From Peptoniphilus sp. (lineage in GTDB: Bacteria > Bacillota > Clostridia > Tissierellales > Peptoniphilaceae): a stretch of DNA of 20,450 nucleotides. The stretch is from the NCBI GenBank assembly GCA_029983555.1, contig JASBZH010000023.1:1-20450 (forward strand), in the 5' to 3' direction. This document shows, one piece after another, positions 1 to 7,370 of the stretch. Numbering within the stretch: position 1 is the stretch's first letter; the number at the start of each line of letters is the position of its first letter. Made by a program: the position numbers and the translations under genes. Under the pieces are notes generated by a model. The model saw nothing but the letters and a program-made list of their open reading frames with translations. It had not been told where the DNA came from and did not search any database.

Positions 1-42
1 TACGTCTTTAAAATAAAGTCTGTAAAGTTTTTCAATGTCCAC
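1..42 (-). CDS. N-terminal fragment of a probable ECF-type RNA polymerase sigma factor (runs off the left edge)
   Basis: Only the first 14 codons are in the window. On the minus strand a GTG start at 42 is preceded by a strong AAAGGAGG ribosome binding site (plus-strand 49-56) with a six-base spacer, and the frame stays open to the edge. The translation begins MDIEKLYRLYFKDV. The pattern of a short acidic start followed by LYRLYFKDV is typical of the first helix (region 2) of ECF sigma factors, where a YxxYxxxVY-like pattern is common. The assignment rests on a very short stretch and is an inference. It is co-directional with the 138-residue gene upstream, but a hairpin terminator lies between them, so it probably has its own promoter in the AT-rich 57-120 stretch. 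Confidence 0.5.
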   Translation of the reverse strand, partial: MDIEKLYRLYFKDV

Positions 43-120
43 TTAATGCCTCCTTTCACTTTAATAACTCTTGATTTATAGAAATGTTACAAAATTTTTT
101 AAAAATTTCTAAGTAAAGTT

Positions 121-152
121 AAAATACTTCCCCAAATTTGAGGAAGTATTTC
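121..152 (-). terminator. Hairpin terminator after the leftward 138-residue gene
   Basis: A perfect 10-bp stem (AAATACTTCC at 122-131 with GGAAGTATTT at 142-151) closes a 10-base loop. Read leftward, the stem is followed by a short T-rich stretch (TATTTTAAC). It separates the 138-residue gene from the sigma-like gene. Confidence 0.65.
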
Positions 153-206
153 TAAGTTTATATCGTAATTATAAGAATAAATTTAAGTATTTTAATTTAA
201 ATAAAA

Positions 207-623
207 TTAGCTATTTGCCAGCAATCTCTCATACATTTCAACTAATTCAACTGGTATTACGAAGTTAAAATATGTGCCTGATTTTGATAAAAATAAATAC
301 ATATATCCGAGAGCTGTAAATTTCTTCATGTTCACGTATACATTTTCGTCGCTGTAATCTACGCTGCCGTTATAAAAGTCATAGAATGATTTGTGCTCTT
401 TTTCGTCAAAAGTATTTAAAACTTCTGCAAATCTTCCTGTAATTTCTCTTCCAATTCTATCAACTTTTTCAGAATTATTTAAATCATTTATATCCAAACT
501 ATAGGTAGTTGCAATATTTTGAAGCTGTTTTTCGTCTAAACTCTCGAGTATTGGGTATAACTTATCTAGTGGCAATTTGTTGATTGTCTCATTTTCGAAT
601 ATTTTTAATAGGAAATCGCTCAT
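207..623 (-). CDS. Hypothetical protein, 138 residues
   Basis: I do not recognise this protein. It is soluble, with no signal peptide or membrane segment visible. The N-terminal half (about residues 1-65) looks helical and carries a pattern of leucines and acidic/basic residues (KLPLDKLYPILESLDEKQL, then a short acidic hinge and EKVDRIGREI) that loosely recalls SAP or Rho-N-type small helical domains; that likeness is only suggestive. The C-terminal half is aromatic-rich (SFYDFYNG, FTALGYMYLFL, GTYFNFVIP). The ATG at 623 is preceded on the minus strand by AGAGGTGAT with a good spacer, supporting this start. A promoter lies directly upstream, and a hairpin terminator follows the stop codon, so it appears to be monocistronic. 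It is divergent from the metallo-hydrolase gene. Confidence 0.8.
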   Translation of the reverse strand: MSDFLLKIFENETINKLPLDKLYPILESLDEKQLQNIATTYSLDINDLNNSEKVDRIGREITGRFAEVLNTFDEKEHKSFYDFYNGSVDYSDENVYVNMKKFTALGYMYLFLSKSGTYFNFVIPVELVEMYERLLANS

Positions 624-640
624 TTAATCACCTCTATTTA

Positions 641-668
641 ATTATATAGGTTTTTTAATTTTGAGCAA
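641..668 (-). promoter_or_regulatory. Sigma-A-like promoter for the leftward 138-residue gene
   Basis: On the minus strand a TTGCTC -35 (plus-strand 663-668) is separated by 16 bases from a perfect TATAAT -10 (641-646). It lies about 20 bases upstream of the ATG at 623. The -35 lies just before the ribosome binding site of the divergent hydrolase gene, so the two divergent transcription units share this 57-base gap. Confidence 0.6.
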
Positions 669-680
669 ACTGGAGGAAAT

Positions 681-1676
681 ATGTCTAAAATTAAAAAGTT
701 ACAAGATGGGGTCTATTGCAAGATAATTCCTCTAAAGGGAAACCCATTAAAGAGTATAAATATATATATGGTAAAGTCTCGCGGCGAGACATTGATTATC
801 GACACTGGTTTTAATACTTGTGAGATCAGAAAAGAAATGATGGACTATATCGACGATATGGATATAGATTTATCCAAAACAAAATTATTTTTAACTCACC
901 TTCACTCTGATCACACTGGACTTGCAACATGGTTTAATGAAGAACTCGGTGCCGATATTTATATGGGAGAAGTCGATTATAAGATGATGAGCGAGATGGC
1001 AGATGCAAATTCAATAAGGTGGAAAGATGTAATGAGTACTGCTCACATGGAAGGGCTGGATAAAGACGGACTTTCTATTTATGATCATCCAGGTTTTAAA
1101 TATAGACCTAAAAAATCATTTCCATATAATCCTATAAATCCTAGCGACAGTTTAAAGATTGGAGATTTTAATTTTGTAGCACAAGATTTTTCTGGACACA
1201 CTCCTGGAATGATTGGTCTTTATGAAAAAGACAAAAAGATTTTATTCTGTGGCGACCACTTACTTAAAAAGATAACTCCAAATATAACTTTTTGGAGTTT
1301 TGAAGTTGGAGATTCACTCGGAACATACCTTCAAAATATTGAAAAAGTAAAAAGTTTAGATGTAGAGCACCTTTATTCATCGCATAGAGAACTTATTGAT
1401 GATATTAGTGGTAGAATAGAAGAGTTGAAACTTCATCATAAAAATAGAATCGCTGAGGCTCGAAGGACTCTTCAAAATAATGAGGAATGTACGGTAAGAG
1501 ATATTGCAGAAAACATGAGTTGGGACATTTCTTCTAAGGACTTTAACAAATTTCCAAAGTCTCAAAAGTTTTTTGCAGCTGGAGAGGCTCATGCTCACTT
1601 AGAATATCTAAGAGCTAAGGGAGAAGCTGATTTTAGAAAAGATGAAGATGGAGTTCTAAAGTACTTTTTAAAATAG
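681..1676 (+). CDS. Metallo-beta-lactamase-fold hydrolase
   Basis: A 331-residue cytoplasmic hydrolase of the metallo-beta-lactamase superfamily. The metal-binding signature THLHSDHTG gives His73, His75, Asp77 and His78. Further ligands are expected at His173 (SGHTPG), Asp192 (CGDH) and His235 (SSHRE), so both zinc sites look complete. Asp41 in the IIDTGF strand is also typical. After the catalytic domain (about 1-240) a helical C-terminal region (about 245-331) resembles the winged-helix-like tail seen in several family members that hydrolyse thioesters or other small substrates. The substrate cannot be read from the sequence. The start follows GGAGG with a normal spacer. The dihydropteroate synthase gene begins 13 bases downstream, so the two are probably co-transcribed. 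No signal peptide is present, so a secreted beta-lactamase role is unlikely. Confidence 0.93.
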   Translation: MSKIKKLQDGVYCKIIPLKGNPLKSINIYMVKSRGETLIIDTGFNTCEIRKEMMDYIDDMDIDLSKTKLFLTHLHSDHTGLATWFNEELGADIYMGEVDYKMMSEMADANSIRWKDVMSTAHMEGLDKDGLSIYDHPGFKYRPKKSFPYNPINPSDSLKIGDFNFVAQDFSGHTPGMIGLYEKDKKILFCGDHLLKKITPNITFWSFEVGDSLGTYLQNIEKVKSLDVEHLYSSHRELIDDISGRIEELKLHHKNRIAEARRTLQNNEECTVRDIAENMSWDISSKDFNKFPKSQKFFAAGEAHAHLEYLRAKGEADFRKDEDGVLKYFLK

Positions 1677-1689
1677 TGAGGAGATATTG

Positions 1690-2661
1690 ATGGACAAAAA
1701 GATTTTTAAATTTAAAAATAAGACACTAGAAACTGGTGGCGAAACTATACTTTGCGGCATTGTAAATGTAACGCCAGACTCTTTTTCAGACGGTGGAAAA
1801 TTTTTTGGAGTAGATAGAGCTGTTAAAAGAGCTATGGAACTTATTGATGAGGGCGCTGGAATGATTGACATTGGTGGAGAATCCACAAGACCTGGCTCTA
1901 CTTATGTTGAGATTGAAGAAGAAATAAATAGAGTTGTGCCTGTAATTAAAAAGTTAAAAGAGATGACTGATGTTCCTCTTTCAATCGACACATGGAAATC
2001 AGAAGTTGCTAAAAAGGCAATTGAGGCTGGGGTCGACATTGTAAATGATATAACTGGATTTTTGGGCGATCCTAAAATGGCAGAAGTTGTAGGAAAATCT
2101 GATGTTGGAGCAATAATTATGTTTAATCCAGTTATTGCGCGTCCAGATCACGTAAGCTCAAAGAAATTTCCAACATTTGGTACAGGTTTTGCATTTACAG
2201 ATGAAGAGCTTGAGTCTTTTAAAGATATGGAAATTGTAAATCTCATGAAAAAATATTTTGAAAAATCAATTGAACTTTGCAAAGAAAATGGCATAGAAAA
2301 AAATAGAATAATGCTTGATCCTGGTATTGGATTTGGACTTACAAAAAGAGAAAATCTAAAGCTTGTCGACAAAATCGATGTAATTGATGAAATGGGTTAT
2401 TTTACATTTTTGGGAGTTTCTAGAAAAAGATTTATTGTAAATCTTTTGAGCGAAAACAAAATAGAAATATCTTCTGAAAATGAAATAGGCTTTGAAAATA
2501 GAGACGAAGCATCAGCAGCTCTTACAACTATTGGAGCTTATAAGGGAGTTGAAGTTTTAAGAGTTCACACTATGAAACACCACAGACTCGCTAAAATTGT
2601 TGCCGATGCAGTTAGGCTAAACGAAGACATGAAAGATATAAATTTTGATGCATACAAGTAA
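1690..2661 (+). CDS. folP: Dihydropteroate synthase
   Basis: Dihydropteroate synthase condenses 6-hydroxymethyl-7,8-dihydropterin pyrophosphate with p-aminobenzoate in folate synthesis and is the sulfonamide target. The TIM-barrel motifs are present in order: NVTPDSFSDGG (26-36), ESTRPG (64-69), SIDT (98-101), ND (119-120), DPGIGFG (210-216), SRK (244-246) and RVH (291-293). At 323 residues it is longer than the E. coli type. The middle part (about 141-180, with MFNPVIARP in place of the common MHxxGxPxTMQ loop) and the GFGLTKRENL stretch closely resemble the pneumococcal SulA form as I remember it. A TTG lies just before the ATG at 1690, but the GAGGAG at 1678-1683 is better spaced for the ATG. 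No other folate gene is next to it; the neighbours are a metallo-hydrolase and phosphate acetyltransferase. Confidence 0.95.
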   Translation: MDKKIFKFKNKTLETGGETILCGIVNVTPDSFSDGGKFFGVDRAVKRAMELIDEGAGMIDIGGESTRPGSTYVEIEEEINRVVPVIKKLKEMTDVPLSIDTWKSEVAKKAIEAGVDIVNDITGFLGDPKMAEVVGKSDVGAIIMFNPVIARPDHVSSKKFPTFGTGFAFTDEELESFKDMEIVNLMKKYFEKSIELCKENGIEKNRIMLDPGIGFGLTKRENLKLVDKIDVIDEMGYFTFLGVSRKRFIVNLLSENKIEISSENEIGFENRDEASAALTTIGAYKGVEVLRVHTMKHHRLAKIVADAVRLNEDMKDINFDAYK

Positions 2662-2666
2662 AAGCC

Positions 2667-2695
2667 TTTAAATATAAAAAGTTTAGAGATATAAT
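2667..2695 (+). promoter_or_regulatory. Promoter for the phosphate acetyltransferase gene
   Basis: A perfect TATAAT -10 at 2690-2695 lies 17 bases after a weak TTTAAA -35 at 2667-2672. It sits between the folP stop and the ribosome binding site at 2721-2727, which suggests pta is transcribed separately or additionally to the upstream genes. Confidence 0.5.
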
Positions 2696-2732
2696 ATATG
2701 TGGTAAGCGAAAAAATAAACGAGGGGGATTAT

Positions 2733-3704
2733 ATGTCACTAATTGATGAATTAAAAGAAAAGATTAAAGTAAAAAAACCTACTATCGTTTTTCCTGAAGG
2801 AAATGATAAGAGGATACTAAGAGCAGCAGTAAGACTTAAAGATGACGAAGTTCTTGAACCAATTGTACTTGGAAACAAAGAAGAACTTGAAGATGTTGCT
2901 AAAAAAGAAGGAGTGGACATTTCTAAATTAGAAATTATCGATCCACTTAAATACGACGAAATTGACAATCTTGTAGATGCTTTTGTAGAAAGAAGAAAAG
3001 GAAAAGCTACAGAAGAAAAAGCTCGTGAAATTTTAAAAGACAACAACTATTTTGGAGTAATGCTTGTTTACCTTAAAAAAGCTGACGGTTTAGTTTCAGG
3101 TGCAGCTCACACAACTGCCGACACAGTAAGACCAGCTCTTCAAATTATTAAGACAAAACCAGAATACAAGAGAGTTTCTGGATCATTCTTAATGCTAAGA
3201 GGCGATGAAAAATATCTAATGGCTGACTGTGCTATAAATATTGATATTGATGCAGAAGGTCTAGCAGAAGTCGCTGTAGTTTCTGATGAAATGGCAAGAT
3301 CTTTTGGAATCGATCCAAAAATCGCAATGCTTTCTTTCTCAACTAAAGGTTCAGCTTCTCACGAAAGAATTGACATGGTGACAGATGCTACTAAACTTGC
3401 CAAAGAAAAAAATCCTAATTTAGTTATTGATGGCGAATTACAATTTGATGCAGCTTTTGTACCAGAAGTTGCAAAGAAAAAAGCACCAGATTCTGTATTA
3501 AAAGGTGAAGCAAATGTATTTATCTTCCCTAATATCGAAGCAGGAAATATTGGATACAAACTTGCTCAAAGATTTGGTGGATTCGAAGCTATTGGACCTA
3601 TCCTTCAAGGTTTAAATGCTCCAGTAAATGACTTATCCCGTGGCTGTGTAGAAGAAGAAGTTTATATTCTTGCTATAATAACAGCAGCTGAAGCAGTACT
3701 TTAA
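2733..3704 (+). CDS. pta: Phosphate acetyltransferase
   Basis: Phosphate acetyltransferase interconverts acetyl-CoA plus phosphate and acetyl phosphate plus CoA, feeding substrate-level ATP formation together with acetate kinase, which is not in this window. The 323-residue length and motifs fit the short, single-domain Pta of Firmicutes: FPEGNDKRILRA near the N-terminus, VSGAAHTTADTVRPALQII, the SGSFLML segment near residue 147, DGELQFDAAFVPEVA near 233, and PNIEAGNIGYKLAQRFGG with GPILQGLNAPVNDLSRG near the C-terminus. An in-frame GTG at 2700 would add 11 residues, but the strong GAGGGGG site at 2721-2727 is five bases before the ATG at 2733, so I use the latter. It has its own promoter and is followed by a weak hairpin terminator, so it is probably monocistronic. 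Phosphotransbutyrylase relatives share the fold, but the motifs favour Pta. Confidence 0.95.
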   Translation: MSLIDELKEKIKVKKPTIVFPEGNDKRILRAAVRLKDDEVLEPIVLGNKEELEDVAKKEGVDISKLEIIDPLKYDEIDNLVDAFVERRKGKATEEKAREILKDNNYFGVMLVYLKKADGLVSGAAHTTADTVRPALQIIKTKPEYKRVSGSFLMLRGDEKYLMADCAINIDIDAEGLAEVAVVSDEMARSFGIDPKIAMLSFSTKGSASHERIDMVTDATKLAKEKNPNLVIDGELQFDAAFVPEVAKKKAPDSVLKGEANVFIFPNIEAGNIGYKLAQRFGGFEAIGPILQGLNAPVNDLSRGCVEEEVYILAIITAAEAVL

Positions 3705-3721
3705 TTATAACTTTTAGATTT

Positions 3722-3744
3722 GAGGCTTCCAATATGGAAGTCTC
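3722..3744 (+). terminator. Weak hairpin terminator after pta
   Basis: A 9-bp stem with one G-U pair (GAGGCTTCC at 3722-3730, GGAAGTCTC at 3736-3744) encloses an AATAT loop. Only a broken T-rich stretch (TATTAATTTG) follows, so termination may be incomplete. Confidence 0.45.
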
Positions 3745-3913
3745 TATTAATTTGAATAAAAATAATTTTAGTTGAGATTTATTTTTAGTCTTTTACTTGT
3801 AAATTTGTAAGGCTTAAAGGTAATTCTCAATTTAATTTAGTGATAACTGTTTAGAAGAGTGATATAATTCCCACAAATTTGTAAAAAAAATATTAAAAAC
3901 AATGAGTTTATAG

Positions 3914-4002
3914 TATAATGTTAGTGACTTTGCAAGTAGATGCGTAATTTTAGCTACTTGCAAGAATTTATTCGTTACTTTATTCCAAAGGGAATATGGA
4001 GG
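3914..4002 (+). promoter_or_regulatory. proS promoter -10 and structured 5' leader
   Basis: A TATAAT -10 at 3914-3919 (with no convincing -35) is followed by a perfect 10-bp hairpin: TTGCAAGTAG at 3930-3939 with CTACTTGCAA at 3954-3963. A second small hairpin, TATTCC-AAAG-GGAATA (3981-3996), ends two bases before the GGAGG ribosome binding site (3998-4002) of proS. No terminator-like T-run follows the first hairpin. The leader lacks the T-box TGGNACCGCG antiterminator sequence common before aminoacyl-tRNA synthetase genes in Firmicutes. A role in regulation is inferred from structure only. Confidence 0.45.
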
Positions 4003-4006
4003 TTTT

Positions 4007-5707
4007 ATGAGATTATCAAAATTATATATGCCAACTCTTAGAGAAGATCCACAAGATGCAGAGATAGCATCTCACAAATTTCTTTTAAGAGCGGGCATGA
4101 TAAGAAAGACGGCGAGTGGAATCTATACATACTTGCCTCTAGGTTATAGAACAATTAGAAAAATCGAAAATATCGTAAGAGAAGAGATGGATAATGCGGG
4201 TGCTATGGAGATTTTAATGTCTGCCATTCAACCTGCAGAAATTTGGCGTGAGTCTGGCAGATGGAATAAATTTGGACCGGAAATGTTTAAGTTAAAAGAT
4301 AGAAATGACAGAGAATTTTGTCTTGGACCAACTGCTGAAGAATATTTTACAACACTTATAAGAGATGAAGTAAAAAGTTATAAGGACTTGCCTTTAAATC
4401 TATATCAAATTCAAACTAAGTATAGAGATGAAAAGAGACCTAGGTTCGGAATAAATAGAGCTCGTGAATTTTCAATGAAAGATGCCTACACTTTTGACAC
4501 ATCAGAAGAAAATTTAGATATCTCTTATATGAATATGTATAGAGCTTATGAAAATATCTTCGATAGACTTCACCTAGATTATAAAATAGTTGAGGGTGAC
4601 AACGGAGCTATGGGCGGAAATGAAAGTCACGAGTTTATCGCACTATCTGAAACTGGAGAAGGAGTAATAGTTTATTCACCTTCTGGAAAATTTGGCGCAA
4701 CTGAAGAAAAAGCTCCAGTAGAATATTCACTTCCAGAAAAAGAAGAAGAAAAGGAAATTGAAAAAGTTCACACTCCTAATGCCAAAACTATTGAAGAAGT
4801 TGGAGAATTTTTAAAAGTTGACAAAAAGAAATGCGCAAAAGCAATAGACTTAATGGTAGAGGGTAAACCAGTTCTTGTATTTATACCTGGAGACAGAGAG
4901 TTAAATATTGCAAAGCTCGTTTCGCTACTTGAAGTTCCAGAGCATGAAATCAGAATGATGGATGACGAAGAGATTGTAAAAATAGGATCCCACCCTGGAT
5001 ACACTGGTCCAAAAGATATTGACACAAGAGTTATAATAGATAAGTCACTAACTCTTATGAATAATCTTGTAATCGGAGCAAATGAAGATGAATACCACTA
5101 TATTAATGCAAATTACAAGAGAGATTTCGACGGAGAAGTTGCAGAAGACTTGCTTTTAGTTGAAGATGGAGATATAATTCCTGGAACAAGCGAAAAATAT
5201 GAATTTGCAAGGGGAATTGAAGTTGGAAATATCTTTAAGTTAGGTACAAAATATTCTAAAGCTCTAAATGCAACTTTCTTAGATGAAGATGGAAAGGAAC
5301 AATATTTTGTAATGGGTTCTTACGGAGTAGGTATAACTAGATCTGTGACTGCAATCATAGAACAAAACCACGACGATAACGGAATAATTTGGCCAATTGC
5401 AGTTGCTCCTTATCAAGCGATTGTTACAATTGTAAATGTGAAAGATAATGCACAAAGAGAACTCGGCGAAAGAATTTACAAAGACTTAAAGAAAAAGGGA
5501 GTAGAGGTTCTTTTAGATGACAGGCGCGATAGGGCTGGAGTTAAGTTTAAAGATAGAGATTTAATTGGAATTCCGCTAAGAATTACTTGTGGCAAAAAAT
5601 CAAAAGACAATATAGTAGAGTATTCTACAAGACGTGAGATGGAAAATTCTGATATAACAGCCGGAGAGGCAATTACAAATATATTAGAAGAAATTAAAAA
5701 TATGTAA
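4007..5707 (+). CDS. proS: Prolyl-tRNA synthetase (bacterial type, with editing domain)
   Basis: A class II synthetase that charges tRNA-Pro with proline in the cytoplasm. At 566 residues it has the usual length for the bacterial (ProS1) form. The N-terminal catalytic part starts RLSKLYMPTLREDP and contains motif 2 (TKYRDEKRPRFGINRAREF, ending near residue 154). The insertion domain that hydrolyses mischarged alanyl-tRNA-Pro spans about 230-390 and includes the conserved GHPGYTGP-like GSHPGYTGP. Motif 3 appears as MGSYGVGITR near 436-445, and the anticodon-binding domain fills the C-terminus (about 470-566; LLDDRRDRAGVKFKDRDLIGIP). GGAGG at 3998-4002 is spaced four bases from the ATG. The YdbC-like gene starts nine bases after the stop codon, so the two form an operon. 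Confidence 0.98.
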   Translation: MRLSKLYMPTLREDPQDAEIASHKFLLRAGMIRKTASGIYTYLPLGYRTIRKIENIVREEMDNAGAMEILMSAIQPAEIWRESGRWNKFGPEMFKLKDRNDREFCLGPTAEEYFTTLIRDEVKSYKDLPLNLYQIQTKYRDEKRPRFGINRAREFSMKDAYTFDTSEENLDISYMNMYRAYENIFDRLHLDYKIVEGDNGAMGGNESHEFIALSETGEGVIVYSPSGKFGATEEKAPVEYSLPEKEEEKEIEKVHTPNAKTIEEVGEFLKVDKKKCAKAIDLMVEGKPVLVFIPGDRELNIAKLVSLLEVPEHEIRMMDDEEIVKIGSHPGYTGPKDIDTRVIIDKSLTLMNNLVIGANEDEYHYINANYKRDFDGEVAEDLLLVEDGDIIPGTSEKYEFARGIEVGNIFKLGTKYSKALNATFLDEDGKEQYFVMGSYGVGITRSVTAIIEQNHDDNGIIWPIAVAPYQAIVTIVNVKDNAQRELGERIYKDLKKKGVEVLLDDRRDRAGVKFKDRDLIGIPLRITCGKKSKDNIVEYSTRREMENSDITAGEAITNILEEIKNM

Positions 5708-5715
5708 GGAGAATT

Positions 5716-5937
5716 ATGTCTGATTTTAAATTTGAAATAGTTGAACATTTGGGAGTTTTATCAGAAAGCGTAAAGGGTTGGACCAAAGAATTAAATAAGG
5801 TTAGTTTTAACGACAGACCTGCCAAGTACGACATCAGAGAATGGGACCCTGAACACGAAAAAATGTCAAAAGGCATTACACTTACTGACGAAGAAATGGA
5901 GATTCTCTCTAAAATCCTAAAGGATAAGGAGATTTAA
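5716..5937 (+). CDS. YdbC/PC4-family single-stranded nucleic-acid-binding protein
   Basis: A 73-residue protein that matches the bacterial YdbC branch of the PC4 (positive coactivator 4) family. Family members form dimers that bind single-stranded DNA or RNA. Recognisable elements are FEIVEHLGVLSES (first strands), the KGWTKELNKVSFNDR hairpin, AKYDIREWDPEHEKMSKGI and a C-terminal helix (LTDEEMEILSKIL). The start follows AAGGAG at 5706-5711. It lies nine bases after proS and is very likely co-transcribed with it; the biological reason for that pairing is not visible here. The length is normal for the family and it appears intact. Confidence 0.88.
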   Translation: MSDFKFEIVEHLGVLSESVKGWTKELNKVSFNDRPAKYDIREWDPEHEKMSKGITLTDEEMEILSKILKDKEI

Positions 5938-5940
5938 TAT

Positions 5941-5966
5941 ATTTTTAAAAATACTTGTGTTATAAT
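5941..5966 (+). promoter_or_regulatory. Extended -10 promoter for tig
   Basis: TGT directly followed by TATAAT (5958-5966) forms an extended -10 element about 40 bases upstream of the tig start. No good -35 is visible at the proper distance, which is usual for extended -10 promoters. It sits right after the YdbC-like gene and probably drives the tig-clpP-clpX cluster. Confidence 0.55.
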
Positions 5967-6006
5967 ATAAAAATGTTAAAATATGCCAAGTGCGAGGAGG
6001 ATACAA

Positions 6007-7347
6007 ATGGTTGAAATTAAAAAGAAAGAGAACAACAAAGTCTTTTTTGACATTGTTTTAAAAAATGAAGATATAAAGAAAGCTGAAAATGATGTATATA
6101 AGAAAAATAAACAATATTTCCAAATTCCTGGATTTAGAAAGGGACATGTTCCTAAGAAAATGATCGAGAACATGTATGGAAAAGATGTATTTTTTGAAGA
6201 TGCAATAAATGAACTTTTACCAACAGCTTATGAAAATGCCATTGATGAACTTGATCTTGATGTAGTTGATCAACCTAATATGGATATAGATGAAGACACA
6301 ATGGGTAAAGATGAGATAGTGGTTAATGTTGATGTTGACGTTAAGCCAGAAGTTGAAATTTCTGATTACAAGGGACTTGAAATTGAAGATCCAACTTTAA
6401 CTGTAAATGATGAAGTTATTAATTCAGAAATTGAAAATCAAAGAAAGATGAATGCAAGAATTATTAACGTTGATGACAGAGCTGTAAAAGAAGGCGATAG
6501 AGTTAATATCGACTTTAAGGGCTCAATTGACGGGGAATATTTTGACGGCGGATCAGCTGAAGGTCAAGATTTAGAAATTGGATCTGACACATTCATTCCA
6601 GGTTTTGAAGATCAATTAATTGGACATGAAGTTGGCGAAGAGTTTGACATTGATGTTGACTTCCCAGAAGATTATCACCAAAAAGATTTAGCAGGAAAGA
6701 CTGCAAAATTCGAAATTAAAATAAATAGCATATCTTACGAAGAACTTCCTGAATTTGACGATGAATTCGTAAAAGATATTTCTGAATTTGACACAGTAGA
6801 TGAATTTACTGAAGATCTTAGAAAGAAAAAGGAAGAAGAATTTGAAACTACTTCTTTAATGGAAAAACAAAGACGCGCTATCGACAAGCTTGGCGAAAAA
6901 GTAGACGTTGAAATTCCAGAAGGAATGGTAAGAGGACAAATGGATCAAGCTCTTGCTAACTATGACCAAACACTTAAAGCTCAAGGAATATCTCTTGAAG
7001 AGTATGTCAAGATGATTGGTTCAAGCATGGACGAATTTAGAGAAAATGCAAGACCAGGCGCAGAAAAAACTGTTAAAAATGATCTAGCTCTAGAAGCAGT
7101 TGTAAGAGCTGAAAATCTTAAAGTAACTGATGAAGAAATCGAAGAAGAAGTAGATAATGTTGTAAAAGAATACTTCAAAGACGACAAAGAACATCAAGAA
7201 AAGATGAAAGACTACATGCTAAATACAAATAAAGAAGTAGTAAGATCTGATCTTGAAAAGAGAAAAGCAGTGGACTTCATCGTTGAGAATGCTAAATTTG
7301 TTGAACCAAAAGAAGACAAAGAAACCGAAGAAGAAACTGAAGAATAA
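6007..7347 (+). CDS. tig: Trigger factor (ribosome-associated chaperone, peptidyl-prolyl isomerase)
   Basis: Trigger factor binds the ribosome near the exit tunnel and assists folding of new proteins. The 446-residue product shows all three parts: an N-terminal ribosome-binding domain with the GFRKGHVP signature (residues 42-49), a central FKBP-type prolyl isomerase domain (about 158-245; VNIDFKGSIDGEYFDGG and IPGFEDQLIG), and a long helical C-terminal chaperone region. The C-terminus ends in an acidic tail (EPKEDKETEEETEE). A reading from 5983 would add eight residues, but GAGGAGG at 5994-6000 is correctly spaced for the ATG at 6007. It is the first gene of the tig-clpP-clpX run; clpP begins 23 bases downstream. 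Confidence 0.97.
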   Translation: MVEIKKKENNKVFFDIVLKNEDIKKAENDVYKKNKQYFQIPGFRKGHVPKKMIENMYGKDVFFEDAINELLPTAYENAIDELDLDVVDQPNMDIDEDTMGKDEIVVNVDVDVKPEVEISDYKGLEIEDPTLTVNDEVINSEIENQRKMNARIINVDDRAVKEGDRVNIDFKGSIDGEYFDGGSAEGQDLEIGSDTFIPGFEDQLIGHEVGEEFDIDVDFPEDYHQKDLAGKTAKFEIKINSISYEELPEFDDEFVKDISEFDTVDEFTEDLRKKKEEEFETTSLMEKQRRAIDKLGEKVDVEIPEGMVRGQMDQALANYDQTLKAQGISLEEYVKMIGSSMDEFRENARPGAEKTVKNDLALEAVVRAENLKVTDEEIEEEVDNVVKEYFKDDKEHQEKMKDYMLNTNKEVVRSDLEKRKAVDFIVENAKFVEPKEDKETEEETEE

Positions 7348-7370
7348 TTTTTAGATAAGGACGTGATCTC

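Larger units (their letters stand above)
3705..4006. other. 302-base intergenic region between pta and proS
   Basis: This gap holds the pta hairpin (3722-3744), then AT-rich sequence with a perfect 10-base palindrome ACAAATTTGT at 3873-3882. A ten-base direct repeat AAATTTGTAA occurs at 3801-3810 and 3875-3884. Two TATAAT boxes lie at 3863-3868 and 3914-3919, followed by the structured proS leader. I see no tRNA-like structure and no T-box signature. Confidence 0.7.

Noticed and set aside
1690..2661. Loss of the MHxxGxPxTMQ loop of dihydropteroate synthase as a sign of a different methyltransferase function
   Set aside because: The replacement sequence resembles the pneumococcal dihydropteroate synthase, and the N, D, SRK and RVH active-site motifs are all present.
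3801..3884. Ten-base direct repeat AAATTTGTAA and palindrome ACAAATTTGT as a regulatory repeat
   Set aside because: Only two copies in very AT-rich DNA with no fixed position relative to a promoter; chance is a sufficient explanation.
3860..4006. T-box riboswitch before proS
   Set aside because: No TGGNACCGCG antiterminator element and no terminator with a T-run before the start codon; only two simple hairpins are visible.
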